A stretch of DNA of 64,000 nucleotides from Salinimonas lutimaris (GTDB lineage Bacteria > Pseudomonadota > Gammaproteobacteria > Enterobacterales > Alteromonadaceae): the NCBI RefSeq assembly GCF_005222225.1, contig NZ_CP036536.1, positions 892,001 to 956,000 of the forward strand, written 5' to 3'. Positions within the stretch are counted from its first letter, which is position 1; every line of letters starts with the position of its first letter. The notes below the pieces were generated by a model. That model was not told where the DNA came from, did not search any database, and was given only the letters and a program-made list of their open reading frames with translations. Shown in pieces: positions 55,059 to 63,708 of this stretch. Position numbers and translations under genes: made by a program.

Positions 55059-55820
55059 TTATCTGGTTGCCAAGGTATAACTGCATTTCGGGTACGCTGA
55101 ACAGCGCAATACTGTTGTAGTGTGATGTCGGTGGCGTGTTGTTTTGCGCGTTGTCAGCGTTTGTTTACAACGGGGGCATAGCGGGGCTTCGCAGGCGGTT
55201 GTCGAGGCTCTGGTTTTAGATACAATCCTGGTCAGTTGAGCCCCGTTTATCAGTGTAACCGGTTTGCCAGATGCAAAATCACGGGCTTGCTGGGTAAATT
55301 CTCCAGAGGTGACGATAACAAATTGGCTAGCATTGGATGCAGCCAGAATACCGAACATCTCCCGTACAATGCTTACACCAACCTTACGTGATTTCCATTG
55401 TTTACACTGGACAAGGACAACTTCTTTTCCTTTGTACAGGGTCAGATCAATACCGCCGTCAGCTCCACTATCCCCTTCACGAACCTGATAACCCTGGCGG
55501 CGATAGGTATCGGCAACCAATTGCTCAAACTGACGCCAGTGCAGCGCCTTGATTGCGCTGAGACTTTGCCGTTTATATCGACGCTGCATTTTGCGGCGAC
55601 CCCGTATAAAAGCAAATGGAGCAAACAGCAGAAAAAAGCCAGAGATAAAAGGGGCGGCATCCGGTCCGGCTGCCAGCAGATTGTTTATCACGTGGTTGCC
55701 AGTCTCTGTTGTAGGTAGCACTGTGTTGCAAATCTGATAAGCGGTAATTGCAAGCCCTATAAATATCCACCAGGGGATGCTGAGAAACCGTGATATTATC
55801 GAAGAACGCTTTTGCGACAT
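55059..55820 (-). CDS. Membrane-anchored Mrr-type restriction endonuclease-like protein with zinc ribbon
   Basis: A 253-residue protein. I chose the ATG at 55820; the longer frame starts with TTG. Two membrane helices (about 18-38 and 57-75) are followed by a basic linker. The Mrr_cat nuclease domain comes next (about 95-205): FEQLVADTYRRQGYQVREG, then GGIDLTLYKGKEVVLVQCKQW, which holds the catalytic Asp...Gln-x-Lys. The C-terminus carries a four-Cys topoisomerase-type zinc ribbon (CPRCKQTLTT and CSAYPKCSYTL). This combination occurs in housekeeping-looking proteins of many gammaproteobacteria; a restriction function is not implied. Confidence 0.85.
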   Translation of the reverse strand: MSQKRSSIISRFLSIPWWIFIGLAITAYQICNTVLPTTETGNHVINNLLAAGPDAAPFISGFFLLFAPFAFIRGRRKMQRRYKRQSLSAIKALHWRQFEQLVADTYRRQGYQVREGDSGADGGIDLTLYKGKEVVLVQCKQWKSRKVGVSIVREMFGILAASNASQFVIVTSGEFTQQARDFASGKPVTLINGAQLTRIVSKTRASTTACEAPLCPRCKQTLTTRKTTRHRHHTTTVLRCSAYPKCSYTLATR

Positions 55821-55872
55821 GCTCCGCCAAACTCGAAAAGACAGGCTGAAAAAAGATAAGTATTGCGCAGAA

Positions 55873-55898
55873 AACAAAAAACCGACTTGCGTCGGTTT
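55873..55898 (-). terminator. Terminator downstream of tRNA-Leu
   Basis: AAACCGAC (55879-55886) pairs with GTCGGTTT (55891-55898) over a 4-nt loop. On the minus strand it is followed by TTTTG and more T. It lies 29 nt after the tRNA 3' end, so it terminates the tRNA transcript before the Mrr-type gene. Confidence 0.85.
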
Positions 55899-55926
55899 GT
55901 ATTCTACTTCAATGGGTAAAAGTAGA

Positions 55927-56013
55927 TGGTACCAGTGGCCGGACTTGAACCGGCACAGCCTTGCGGCCGGCGGATTTTGAATCCGCTGCGTCTACCAATT
56001 CCGCCACACTGGC
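55927..56013 (-). tRNA. tRNA-Leu (anticodon CAA)
   Basis: An 87-nt gene on the minus strand. The acceptor arms GCCAGTG and CACTGGT pair, with discriminator A and genome-encoded CCA. The anticodon stem GCGGA/TCCGC carries the loop TTCAAAA, which reads UUG codons. The long variable arm typical of leucine tRNA is present, and the T arm GCCGGTTCAAGTCCGGC is intact. A terminator follows. There is no sign of integration at the tRNA end. Confidence 0.97.
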
Positions 56014-56107
56014 ATGGATAGATGTGCTATCGATGAGCCATGCATTATAGCGATGTCGCTTTGATGCACAAGCACTTTTTATCCTTTTTCTGATTAAGTG
56101 CCTAAAA

Positions 56108-56129
56108 GGTGCACAGTCGTGTGTGCACC
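56108..56129 (-). terminator. Terminator of the Fur-box TonB receptor gene
   Basis: GGTGCACA (56108-56115) pairs exactly with TGTGCACC (56122-56129) over 6 nt. On the minus strand it is followed by TTTT. It begins 10 nt after the receptor stop. Confidence 0.85.
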
Positions 56130-56139
56130 GGCTGTTTTA

Positions 56140-58125
56140 TCAGAATTTATAAGACGCTGACACCTTAATATTCCGGCCTGGTTCATAATCGTCCAGTTGC
56201 AGAAAGCCAAACACAGGATGGTTTGCTGAGCCAGTTTGAGAGGCATGTGATACATACAGTTCGTCGAACAAGTTATCCACACCTAGAGTAATGTTCAGCC
56301 TATGATCAAACTGCTGCGGGATCCATACCGCGGTTACGTTGTGTACCTGGTAGCCTTCTTTTTCACCCTCAGAAAACGTTTTTTGCCACTGCCAGCGTAA
56401 ATCAACGTTGTAGTCCATGACGTAATATTTCAGGGTAAGACCTGCACTGTCACCTACCTCACGATCCAAAGGCTCACTGGTAACTACATTGCTTTGTTTT
56501 TCGGAGTCTGATTTAGCAAATGTTAACAGAGCACTGAAAGCGTCGATGCCGTAAAAAGCGCTGGCTTCAAAGCCATCAATTTCGACGGTACCGATATTCT
56601 GATCCCATTCCAGACAACCGCGGCCCACACAGTCATCTTCGGGGTAGTCAACAACCTCAATATAGTCGTCAACTTTGGTTTCAAATGCGGTTGCCGCCAC
56701 GCGGAACTCATCGGCGCCCAAAACATTGGCTGCAGCATAGCGGAAACCGGCTTCGGTGTTGCGGCCGGTTTCAGGACGAAGGTTAGGGTTACGGACTTTA
56801 TTAGCCTGCTCATTGACAAAAATTTCGCCCGGCTGAGGACCTTTGAACAGATCGGTTGTGCTGGCATGAACACTAAGCTCACGGGTAATGGCATATTCCG
56901 CGCCAAGTCCTTTTTGCCAGTCAGTCCAGGTTTGTACACCAGGCAATACCTGAGATGACTTGTCATAGTGGTTATAACGAATCCCTGGTGTAATCACCAG
57001 GCCGTTTCCAAAATCAATGGCATCTTCTATAAATACACCGGTGTCATCGGTTTCTTCCCGACCATAAGTGATCTCCCCATTGCTGGTACTAACACTATCA
57101 TTTTCAGACTTAATCCATTTAACGCCATAAGTGAATTGATGACGGATGTCTGCGGTGGTTGTCAGAGAGTTTGCAATCAGAGTCAGACCAGTATTATCTG
57201 ATGTTCCGGCAGTTTCTGAGCCTTCGTAAGAGCGCCACAGATCCGATTCGTTTTTATACAAGTCGGCGCGCAGGTTAATAGCTGCACCTAGATCCAGTTC
57301 ATAGGATGCACTTAATGTATCACGGTCGAAATGGGTATCGTATAAGGGCACTTCTCCACCACCAATCGATGCATTGGTACGCACACCCATGTCTGGGCGG
57401 GCAGTGTAGTCACCATGGTTTTTATAAGTATCATATTTCACTGAAATGCGCTGATACTGATCAATGTCCCAACCCAGCTTTGCCATAGCGTTATCAATAG
57501 TGCCATCACTACCCAGTACCTGAATGCCCGCACCATCTTCAAAGTTGTTGCGGTTCATCGTGGAGCCATAAACCAGGGCATCTACACTGTCAGATAGCTG
57601 GCCATACCCAGTTAATGTCAGGTACTGACTGTCATTACTGTTGTAACCAGCCAGTACGCGCCCGCCAAACTGGTCATCACCGCTTAGCATGTCACTGGCT
57701 GATTTAGTTCGAAATTCCAGCGCGCCACCTAAGCCAGAATGCACGACTGAGTTTGAGCCAACCTGAATGTCGACAGACTCCAGAATATCAGGATTGATGT
57801 TCAGGTTGCCCATGTGATGAAACATGAAATTATTCTGGGAGGCACCATCGATAAGAATTTCCAGGTCGGTATCATCCAGACCACGCACATTAATACGCTG
57901 ATTAAGCGAATGCGTGCCTCCTACATCCACACCCGGAATATCGCGCAGTAAGTCGCTCAGGTGTTCTGCCTGCTTAGAAGCAATAGCCTGTTCGCCCACA
58001 TAAACCGAGGAGCTTTTTACTTTTGTTCCCCAGATTTGCAGGTGCTCAACCGAAGAGGTTTTCTCTGCCACAGCGTTAGCAGAAAATGCAGCAGCAATAA
58101 CGATAGCAAGTGTGTGTCTTTTCAA
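56140..58125 (-). CDS. TonB-dependent receptor, iron-regulated (heme/siderophore type)
   Basis: A 661-residue outer-membrane transporter. It has a signal peptide (residues 1-20), a TonB-box-like EHLQIWG at about 27-33, a plug with DLLRDIPGVDVGGTHSLNQRINVRGLDDTDLEILIDGASQNN, and a 22-strand-type barrel that ends in ...RNIKVSASYKF. The sequence contains the segments LRPETGRNTEAGFRY and NLFDELYV typical of siderophore and heme receptors. A Fur-box-like sequence lies 62 nt upstream, so iron uptake is likely; the exact ligand cannot be named. It is transcribed alone and followed by a terminator. Confidence 0.9.
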   Translation of the reverse strand: MKRHTLAIVIAAAFSANAVAEKTSSVEHLQIWGTKVKSSSVYVGEQAIASKQAEHLSDLLRDIPGVDVGGTHSLNQRINVRGLDDTDLEILIDGASQNNFMFHHMGNLNINPDILESVDIQVGSNSVVHSGLGGALEFRTKSASDMLSGDDQFGGRVLAGYNSNDSQYLTLTGYGQLSDSVDALVYGSTMNRNNFEDGAGIQVLGSDGTIDNAMAKLGWDIDQYQRISVKYDTYKNHGDYTARPDMGVRTNASIGGGEVPLYDTHFDRDTLSASYELDLGAAINLRADLYKNESDLWRSYEGSETAGTSDNTGLTLIANSLTTTADIRHQFTYGVKWIKSENDSVSTSNGEITYGREETDDTGVFIEDAIDFGNGLVITPGIRYNHYDKSSQVLPGVQTWTDWQKGLGAEYAITRELSVHASTTDLFKGPQPGEIFVNEQANKVRNPNLRPETGRNTEAGFRYAAANVLGADEFRVAATAFETKVDDYIEVVDYPEDDCVGRGCLEWDQNIGTVEIDGFEASAFYGIDAFSALLTFAKSDSEKQSNVVTSEPLDREVGDSAGLTLKYYVMDYNVDLRWQWQKTFSEGEKEGYQVHNVTAVWIPQQFDHRLNITLGVDNLFDELYVSHASQTGSANHPVFGFLQLDDYEPGRNIKVSASYKF

Positions 58126-58186
58126 ACCGAAATTCCCTAGTCTCGAAATTTTTTTGCATATTTTATGGAACTTTAATAAATATGCA

Positions 58187-58205
58187 AATGATAATTGTTA
58201 TTAAT
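58187..58205 (-). promoter_or_regulatory. Fur-box-like site upstream of the TonB receptor
   Basis: AATGATAATTGTTATTAAT matches the 19-bp Fur consensus at 11 positions and keeps the GATAAT-type hexamer arrangement. It is bracketed by ATGCAA and TTGCAT in inverted orientation. It lies 62-80 nt upstream of the receptor start, a usual place for iron repression. Confidence 0.7.
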
Positions 58206-58230
58206 TGCATCGTTGGGTTCCATGAACCTG

Positions 58231-58668
58231 GGTGGACGTCTGGCTATTTGAAGTGGCTGTCTGGATATTTGAAGTGGCTGTCCAGCATATCTGCGGTGGA
58301 TTTGTTATGGGTGTCTGATTATTTGTAGTGGGTGTCCAGCGCATCAGCGGTGGGATTTGCTGTGGGTGTCTGGCTATTTGAAGTGGCTGTCCAGTGCATC
58401 AGCGGTGGGACTTGCTGTGGGTGTCTGGCTGTTTGAAGTCGATGTCCAGTGCATCAGCGGTGGAATTTGCTGTGGGTGTCTGGTTATTTGAAGTGGCTGT
58501 CCAGCGCATCATCGGTAGGATTTGTTGTGGGTGTCTGGATATTTGAAGTGGCTGTCCAGCATATCAGCGGTGGATTTGTTATGGGTGTCTGATTATTTGT
58601 AGTGGGTGTCCAGCACATCAGCGGTAGGATTTGCTGTGGGTGTCCGATTACTTGAAATATATGTCCGC
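58231..58668. repeat. Tandem array of 55-bp REP-containing units
   Basis: The word GGGTGTC(T/C) recurs at 58309, 58364, 58419, 58474, 58529, 58583 and 58638, giving spacings of 55, 55, 55, 55, 54 and 55 bp. A degraded unit starts near 58255 and a partial one near 58231. Each unit runs GGGTGTCTGG-TATTTGAAGTGGCTGTCCAG-CATCAGCGGTGG-TTTG. The segment at 58261-58350 is repeated at 58535-58624 with only two visible differences, so the array probably grew by a five-unit duplication. It separates the receptor's Fur region from the RDD gene and contains no spacers. Confidence 0.92.
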
Positions 58669-58780
58669 TGCACCGGTCCAACAGGGGCCATTGTAGTTGC
58701 AACAGGCAGGTAATATGGCACACTCAATTTTTGCCTTTTATACTGCGGGGTTAGTTGTGGCAAAGCAGGTTAGTAAGTCG

Positions 58781-59281
58781 ATGAACAGGGAAGGTGACGG
58801 GCCTGTCCGGGCAGGATTTTTCCGCCGCCTGGCGGCGCTGATTTACGATACTCTGGTGGCAGTTGCGGTGGCGATGTGTGCTGCCATGGTCTTGATTGTA
58901 GTATTACTCATTGCGTTGTCTAATCAATGGCTGAGCCTGCAAGGGTACAGTGATCCCGCCAGTCTTATTCAGCATTCGTGGCAGTACAAGCTGCTCATTC
59001 AAAGCTGGGTGGGCGCCTGGGTGATCGGCTTTTTTCTGTGGTTCTGGAGAAATGGCGGGCAAACCATTGGCATGCGGGCCTGGCGGTTACGAATCTTTTC
59101 TACCCTTGATGAGCCGGTCACATGGAAGCGATTGATAATACGGTTGGTTTTTTCTTTCGGCGGACTGGGAACGCTATTGGTTCTGCTAGACACAAAGCAG
59201 CGGCAATCTCTGCAGGATCGCATCGCACATACTGAAGTGCTGTTTTTAAGCAAACAGGCCAACGACCATAAAAGCTGGTAG
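58781..59281 (+). CDS. RDD-family membrane protein
   Basis: A 166-residue protein from the ATG at 58781. The open frame begins 28 codons earlier, but a -10-like TATACT at 58739-58744 overlaps that stretch, so I favour the later start (not certain). Conserved RDD elements are AGFFRRLAALIYDTLVA, a second helix pair, GGQTIGMRAWRLRIFS and LLDTKQRQSLQDRIAHTEVL. RDD proteins have three to four helices; some are ion transporters or partners, but the role is usually unknown. It converges on lptG. Confidence 0.85.
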   Translation: MNREGDGPVRAGFFRRLAALIYDTLVAVAVAMCAAMVLIVVLLIALSNQWLSLQGYSDPASLIQHSWQYKLLIQSWVGAWVIGFFLWFWRNGGQTIGMRAWRLRIFSTLDEPVTWKRLIIRLVFSFGGLGTLLVLLDTKQRQSLQDRIAHTEVLFLSKQANDHKSW

Positions 59282-59297
59282 CCGGGCTACCAGCTTT
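59271..59297. terminator. Bidirectional hairpin between RDD and lptG
   Basis: AAAGCTGGTA (59271-59280) pairs exactly with TACCAGCTTT (59288-59297) over 7 nt. It overlaps the RDD stop codon and lies 8 nt past the lptG stop. Its symmetry suits termination from both convergent genes. Confidence 0.8.
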
Positions 59298-59304
59298 GTT
59301 GTCA

Positions 59305-60369
59305 TTAACGTTTTAACATCACTCCGGCTGCTGCGGCAAACAACAGGCTGGGCAGTATGGCACCGGCCACCGGCGGGAAGTTATACACCAGGCTGAGCGG
59401 GCCGAATACTTCATTGGTAATAAAGAAACCAAATCCGGTCAGAACACCCATAATGACTCGCGCGCCCATGGTCACGCTACGTAGCGGACCAAAGATAAAC
59501 GACAGAGCGGTGAGCAGCATAACGCTGATAGACACGGGCTGTAAGATCTTGCGCCACAAGGCCAGCTGGTATCGGCTGCTGTCCTGGGCGTTATTATCCA
59601 GATATGCCACATAATCGAATAAACCGCGAATCGACAAGGCTTCGGGCTTAACTGTAACAATGCCTAATTTGTCAGGGGTCAGGGTGGAGTCCCATTTTTG
59701 GCGCTCCTGCATTTCTACCGAGACCTGTTTATCAGTAAACTCGGTCACTGATACCTCTTCCAGCCACCAGACCTGACCGTCAAACGAACCGGATTGTGCG
59801 TAGGTGATATTGTCCAGCGACAGATCGTCGTTAAAGTCAAAGATACTGATATCACGTAGTTTTTCGCGAGTGATGACCTGACCGATACTGACAAAGTGCT
59901 CGCCATCTTTGGCCCATACAAACTGGTCAGCGGAAAACAGGGATCCACCTGAAATCGCTTCGGTGCGTACTTCCTTGGCCTTGGCTTCTGCCCACGGCGT
60001 AACCCATTCACCCAACGCCATGACAAACAGAATCATCACGACCGCGGATTTCATGGCTGACCCAATAATATTCCAGCGGCTGAGCCCGCTGGCCTGCATT
60101 ACAACCAGTTCGCTGTTACTGGCCAGCACTCCCATCCCGACCAGGCCTCCCAGCAGAGTCGCCATGGGAAAGAACTCTTCCAGATCACGGGGAAGTGACA
60201 ACACCACGTATAACGCAGCGTGCAAAATATCATAGTCACCTTCGCCCAGTTTACGCAGCTGCTCCACAAATTTGATCAGCGCACTCAGGCCAACCAGAAC
60301 AGACAAGGTCACCGAAATGGTGCCCAGCAGAGTTCTGGCAATATAAAGGTCAAGAATTTTAAACATCAT
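59305..60369 (-). CDS. lptG: LPS export permease LptG
   Basis: An inner-membrane component of the Lpt machine that moves lipopolysaccharide from the inner membrane to the periplasmic bridge; 354 residues, the usual size. It has six helices, three at each end, around a periplasmic beta-jellyroll (about 135-265). Conserved features include the N-terminal DLYIARTLLGTISVTL and C-terminal GARVIMGVLTGFGFFITNEVFG. It overlaps lptF by 4 nt (coupled) and functions with LptF and the LptB ATPase, which is encoded elsewhere. Confidence 0.95.
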   Translation of the reverse strand: MMFKILDLYIARTLLGTISVTLSVLVGLSALIKFVEQLRKLGEGDYDILHAALYVVLSLPRDLEEFFPMATLLGGLVGMGVLASNSELVVMQASGLSRWNIIGSAMKSAVVMILFVMALGEWVTPWAEAKAKEVRTEAISGGSLFSADQFVWAKDGEHFVSIGQVITREKLRDISIFDFNDDLSLDNITYAQSGSFDGQVWWLEEVSVTEFTDKQVSVEMQERQKWDSTLTPDKLGIVTVKPEALSIRGLFDYVAYLDNNAQDSSRYQLALWRKILQPVSISVMLLTALSFIFGPLRSVTMGARVIMGVLTGFGFFITNEVFGPLSLVYNFPPVAGAILPSLLFAAAAGVMLKR

Positions 60370-61469
60370 TTCTTCCTTTTAAGCCAGGCACGCAGTTCGG
60401 TACCCATTTTCCTGTCTCTGGCAATCAGCACCACGCCGATAATCGCCATGGTAATGTGTACCCACCATAAACCCAGTTCAATGGGCAGCTTGCCATCAGC
60501 CAGCACCCGCCGGCTGGCCAGCAGCAACAGGAAGTAACCCAGATACAGCAAAATCGCCGGGAACATTTTACCAAACCGGCCCTGGCGGGGGTCGACGGCG
60601 CTGAGCGGTACGGCTATCAGAGTCAAAAATGGAATAGATAACGGGATGGCCAGACGCCACTGCAGTTCAGCCCTGGCCTCGGTGGAATTATCATCCCACA
60701 GTTCTTCGGTAGGCAGGGTACTGACTTTACGCCGCGGTTCCTCATTCGACTCATCAGCAATCTGAATCTGGTATTCATCAAATTCAACTTTGCGATAATC
60801 TTTTTGTGTTTGCACCCCTTCATACTGCACACCGTCCTGTAACACCAGGTTACGGGTGCCATCCGGATTATTGCGAATATAGCCTTCATCCGCGTATACC
60901 ACACGTACCTCAGCCTGATTATCTTCAGGGTGATTCTGCGACAAAAATACCCGCTTCAGCCGCTCATTCTGGTTATCAATATCATGAACAAATATCACCG
61001 CTTTTTCATTACCAGTCTGTTGAAAGCGTCCAGGGATCAGCGCTGTCAGGCCAGCTTCACTGCGAGCTTTTTCGCGTAGTTGGTACTCACTATCGGCGGC
61101 AGTGGGCGCAAGATAAAGTGTAATGAATCCGGTTATTACCATAATGAACAGCGATAAAAACAGCATGACCCGGGTGATGTACCATTCACTGATACCACAG
61201 GCCCGCATAACGGTCATTTCTGAGTCAACATAAAACCGGCCGTGCGCCAGCATAATTCCCAGATAGGCACTGATTGGCATAACCAGGGAAGCAAGAATGG
61301 GGGCATATAAGCCAAGAAAACCGAGCACCAGCCCGGCCGGGATATCACCATCTGATGCATCACCCAGTACACGCACAAAACGTAAGGTGACAAAAATTGC
61401 CATCAGTATGAGAAAAATCGCCAGTTGTGACTTCAGCGTTTCCTTTATCAGGTAGCGAAATATCAGCAT
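60366..61469 (-). CDS. lptF: LPS export permease LptF
   Basis: The partner of LptG in the LptB2FG complex, 367 residues. It has three N-terminal helices with LIFRYLIKETLKSQLAIFLILMAIF, a periplasmic domain (about 125-260) and three C-terminal helices with SAVDPRQGRFGKMFPAILLYLGY. The divergent pepA gene upstream and the convergent RDD downstream reproduce the standard gammaproteobacterial neighbourhood. The stop overlaps the lptG start. Confidence 0.95.
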   Translation of the reverse strand: MLIFRYLIKETLKSQLAIFLILMAIFVTLRFVRVLGDASDGDIPAGLVLGFLGLYAPILASLVMPISAYLGIMLAHGRFYVDSEMTVMRACGISEWYITRVMLFLSLFIMVITGFITLYLAPTAADSEYQLREKARSEAGLTALIPGRFQQTGNEKAVIFVHDIDNQNERLKRVFLSQNHPEDNQAEVRVVYADEGYIRNNPDGTRNLVLQDGVQYEGVQTQKDYRKVEFDEYQIQIADESNEEPRRKVSTLPTEELWDDNSTEARAELQWRLAIPLSIPFLTLIAVPLSAVDPRQGRFGKMFPAILLYLGYFLLLLASRRVLADGKLPIELGLWWVHITMAIIGVVLIARDRKMGTELRAWLKRKK

Positions 61470-61759
61470 GTCAGCCCTACTGGAAAGTTTGGAATTATAG
61501 TGAAAGAACGCACAATTTTGAGTAAACTAATCGTTTTTACAAGTTTTGCCTGCGGCAACATGTTTGTTTGCATGGAAATTAGTCATAATGCTGTTAAATA
61601 TAGCGGTCATTGACTGCAATTAGTACAGTATTACGAACTTTGTGTTTCTGCGAAGTTCCATACAATGTATGGCTGCGTATTAAAACATAAAAGCAGTGCA
61701 AAACGTTATGTGATTTTGTATTTCTGCAAACACAAAATGGATAAAAGCGAGGTGTCATC
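61470..61759. promoter_or_regulatory. Divergent promoter region lptF / pepA
   Basis: A 290-bp gap with both promoters. A dyad CCATACA-A-TGTATGG is at 61658-61672, and GAACTT...GAAGTTC lies just before it (about 61635-61657). The hairpin-forming segment could fold in the pepA leader. No gene is visible. Confidence 0.45.
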
Positions 61760-63265
61760 GTGGAGTTTAGTGTAAAAAGTGGTAGCCCTGAGAAACAACG
61801 TAGTGCATGCATCGTGGTCGGGGTGTTCGAGCCACGACGCTTAACTGCAGTTGCCGAACAGCTGGATGAAATCAGCGATGGTTATATCAGTAACCTGCTG
61901 CGCCGTGGCGACCTGGAAGGTAAAGCCGGCCAAATGTTGCTGTTGCACCATGTACCCAACGTACTGAGCGAACGCGTTCTGCTGGTGGGCTGCGGTAAAG
62001 AGCGAGAACTGGATGAACGCCAGTACAAGCAGATTATTGCCAAGACCATCAAAACCCTGAATGAAACCGGTTCAATGGAAGCGGTGTGCTTTTTAACTGA
62101 ACTGCATGTGAAAGGCCGTGACACTTACTGGAAAGTACGCCAGGCGGTGGAAGCCACACAGGACTCCCTGTACACCTTCCTGCATCTGAAAACCAAAAAA
62201 GGCGAGCCGCGCCGTCCGCTGCGTAAAATTGTATTCAATGTTCCGACCCGTCGTGAACTGACTGTTGGCGAGCGCGCCATTGATCACGGTCTGGCTGTCA
62301 GTGCCGGGGCTAAAGTAACCCGTGACGTTGCCAACATGCCGCCAAATATCTGCAATCCGGCTTACCTGTGGGAGCAGGCGCAAAAACTGGCGGCTGATTA
62401 CGAGAGTATTTCTGCCGAAGTGGTGGATGAAGCGCAAATGGCTGAGCTGGGCATGCAAGCCTATCTGGCCGTAGGTCGGGGTTCCGACAACGAATCGATG
62501 ATGAGTATTATGCATCACCGTGGTGGTCCGGCTGATCAGGCACCCATTGTGCTGGTGGGTAAAGGGCTGACCTTTGATGCAGGCGGTATTTCCCTGAAGC
62601 CAGGCGATGGCATGGATGAAATGAAGTACGACATGGGCGGCGCTGCCGGCGTGTTAGGTACGATGCATACCGTAGCGCAGCTAAATCTGCCAATCAATAT
62701 CATCGGTATTCTGGCAGGTTGTGAGAATATGCCAGATGGCAAAGCATATCGCCCGGGCGATATCCTGACCACTATGTCAGGTCAGACGGTTGAGGTATTA
62801 AATACAGACGCCGAAGGCCGCCTGGTGTTGTGTGATGCGCTGACGTACGTCGAGCGTTATGACCCTGAACTGGTTATCGATATTGCTACGCTGACCGGCG
62901 CTTGTATTATTGCGCTGGGTCACCATGCTACGGGCGTGATGAGTCAGCACAATCCGCTGGCGCATGAGCTGATTAATGCCTCTGAGCAAAGCTCTGATCG
63001 TGCATGGCGCTTACCACTGTGGGATGAGTATCAGGAACAGCTGGAAAGCCCGTTTGCTGATATGACCAACCTGGGCGGACGCCCAGCCGGATCCATCACC
63101 GCTGGTTGCTTCTTGTCCCGTTTCACTAAAAAATATACCTGGGCGCACATGGATATTGCCGGCACTGCGTGGCGCAGCGGCAAAAACAAAGGCGCAACAG
63201 GCCGTCCTGTTCCGATGTTGTCACAGTTTCTGATGAATCGTGCAGGCATCAATCAGGAGGATTGA
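61760..63265 (+). CDS. pepA: Cytosol aminopeptidase PepA (leucyl aminopeptidase)
   Basis: A hexameric M17 metallopeptidase, 501 residues, that removes N-terminal residues from peptides. In E. coli it also acts as a DNA-binding architectural protein in plasmid dimer resolution and carAB control. The start codon is GTG with a GAGGTG box, and the N-terminus [20 protein letters not shown] matches E. coli PepA almost exactly. The M17 signature [14 protein letters not shown] and metal ligands in [16 protein letters not shown]...MKYDMGGAA are intact. It precedes holC and valS. Confidence 0.97.
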   Translation: MEFSVKSGSPEKQRSACIVVGVFEPRRLTAVAEQLDEISDGYISNLLRRGDLEGKAGQMLLLHHVPNVLSERVLLVGCGKERELDERQYKQIIAKTIKTLNETGSMEAVCFLTELHVKGRDTYWKVRQAVEATQDSLYTFLHLKTKKGEPRRPLRKIVFNVPTRRELTVGERAIDHGLAVSAGAKVTRDVANMPPNICNPAYLWEQAQKLAADYESISAEVVDEAQMAELGMQAYLAVGRGSDNESMMSIMHHRGGPADQAPIVLVGKGLTFDAGGISLKPGDGMDEMKYDMGGAAGVLGTMHTVAQLNLPINIIGILAGCENMPDGKAYRPGDILTTMSGQTVEVLNTDAEGRLVLCDALTYVERYDPELVIDIATLTGACIIALGHHATGVMSQHNPLAHELINASEQSSDRAWRLPLWDEYQEQLESPFADMTNLGGRPAGSITAGCFLSRFTKKYTWAHMDIAGTAWRSGKNKGATGRPVPMLSQFLMNRAGINQED

Positions 63266-63271
63266 TCGGGC

Positions 63272-63694
63272 ATGTCACAGGTAACTTTTTACCAACTGTC
63301 CGACGAGCAGGATGCCGGGCCAAATCTGGCCTGCGCCCTGATTGCTGATGCGTACAGCACCAAGCGTAAGTGTACGGTGCTATGTGCGTCAAAAGCGCAG
63401 GCTGAGGCGCTGGATGATTTACTGTGGCAGCTACCGTCGAACCGGTTTGTGCCTCACAATATGGCTGGCGAAGGGCCGGCAGCAGGTACGCCGGTTGAAA
63501 TCTGCTGGCAGGCTGGCCAGTTGAGCCGCCGCCCGGTGCTGGTTAACCTAAGTGATACCATGCCGGATAACAGCCAGCGTTTTCAGCAAATATTTGATTT
63601 TGTGCCGGTCGCCGAAGAGGCCAAAAAAGCCGCGCGCATTCGTTATAAACAATTTCAGCAAGCTGGCTGCCATATGCAGTTTAAGTCAGCTTAA
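63272..63694 (+). CDS. holC: DNA polymerase III chi subunit HolC
   Basis: The 140-residue chi subunit of the clamp-loader complex, which binds SSB and helps hand over the primer at the replication fork. Visible family elements are the N-terminal [36 protein letters not shown], and [21 protein letters not shown]. It follows pepA by 6 nt, and valS starts 14 nt after its stop, the classical pepA-holC-valS order. Confidence 0.95.
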   Translation: MSQVTFYQLSDEQDAGPNLACALIADAYSTKRKCTVLCASKAQAEALDDLLWQLPSNRFVPHNMAGEGPAAGTPVEICWQAGQLSRRPVLVNLSDTMPDNSQRFQQIFDFVPVAEEAKKAARIRYKQFQQAGCHMQFKSA

Positions 63695-63708
63695 TTTTGA
63701 GAGTATGT

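Noticed and set aside
55927..56140. Integration site at the tRNA-Leu gene
   Set aside because: No integrase, no duplicated tRNA 3' end and ordinary genes on both sides.
58231..58668. CRISPR array
   Set aside because: The units are continuous 54-55 bp repeats that vary along their whole length; there are no short exact repeats separated by unique spacers and no cas genes nearby.
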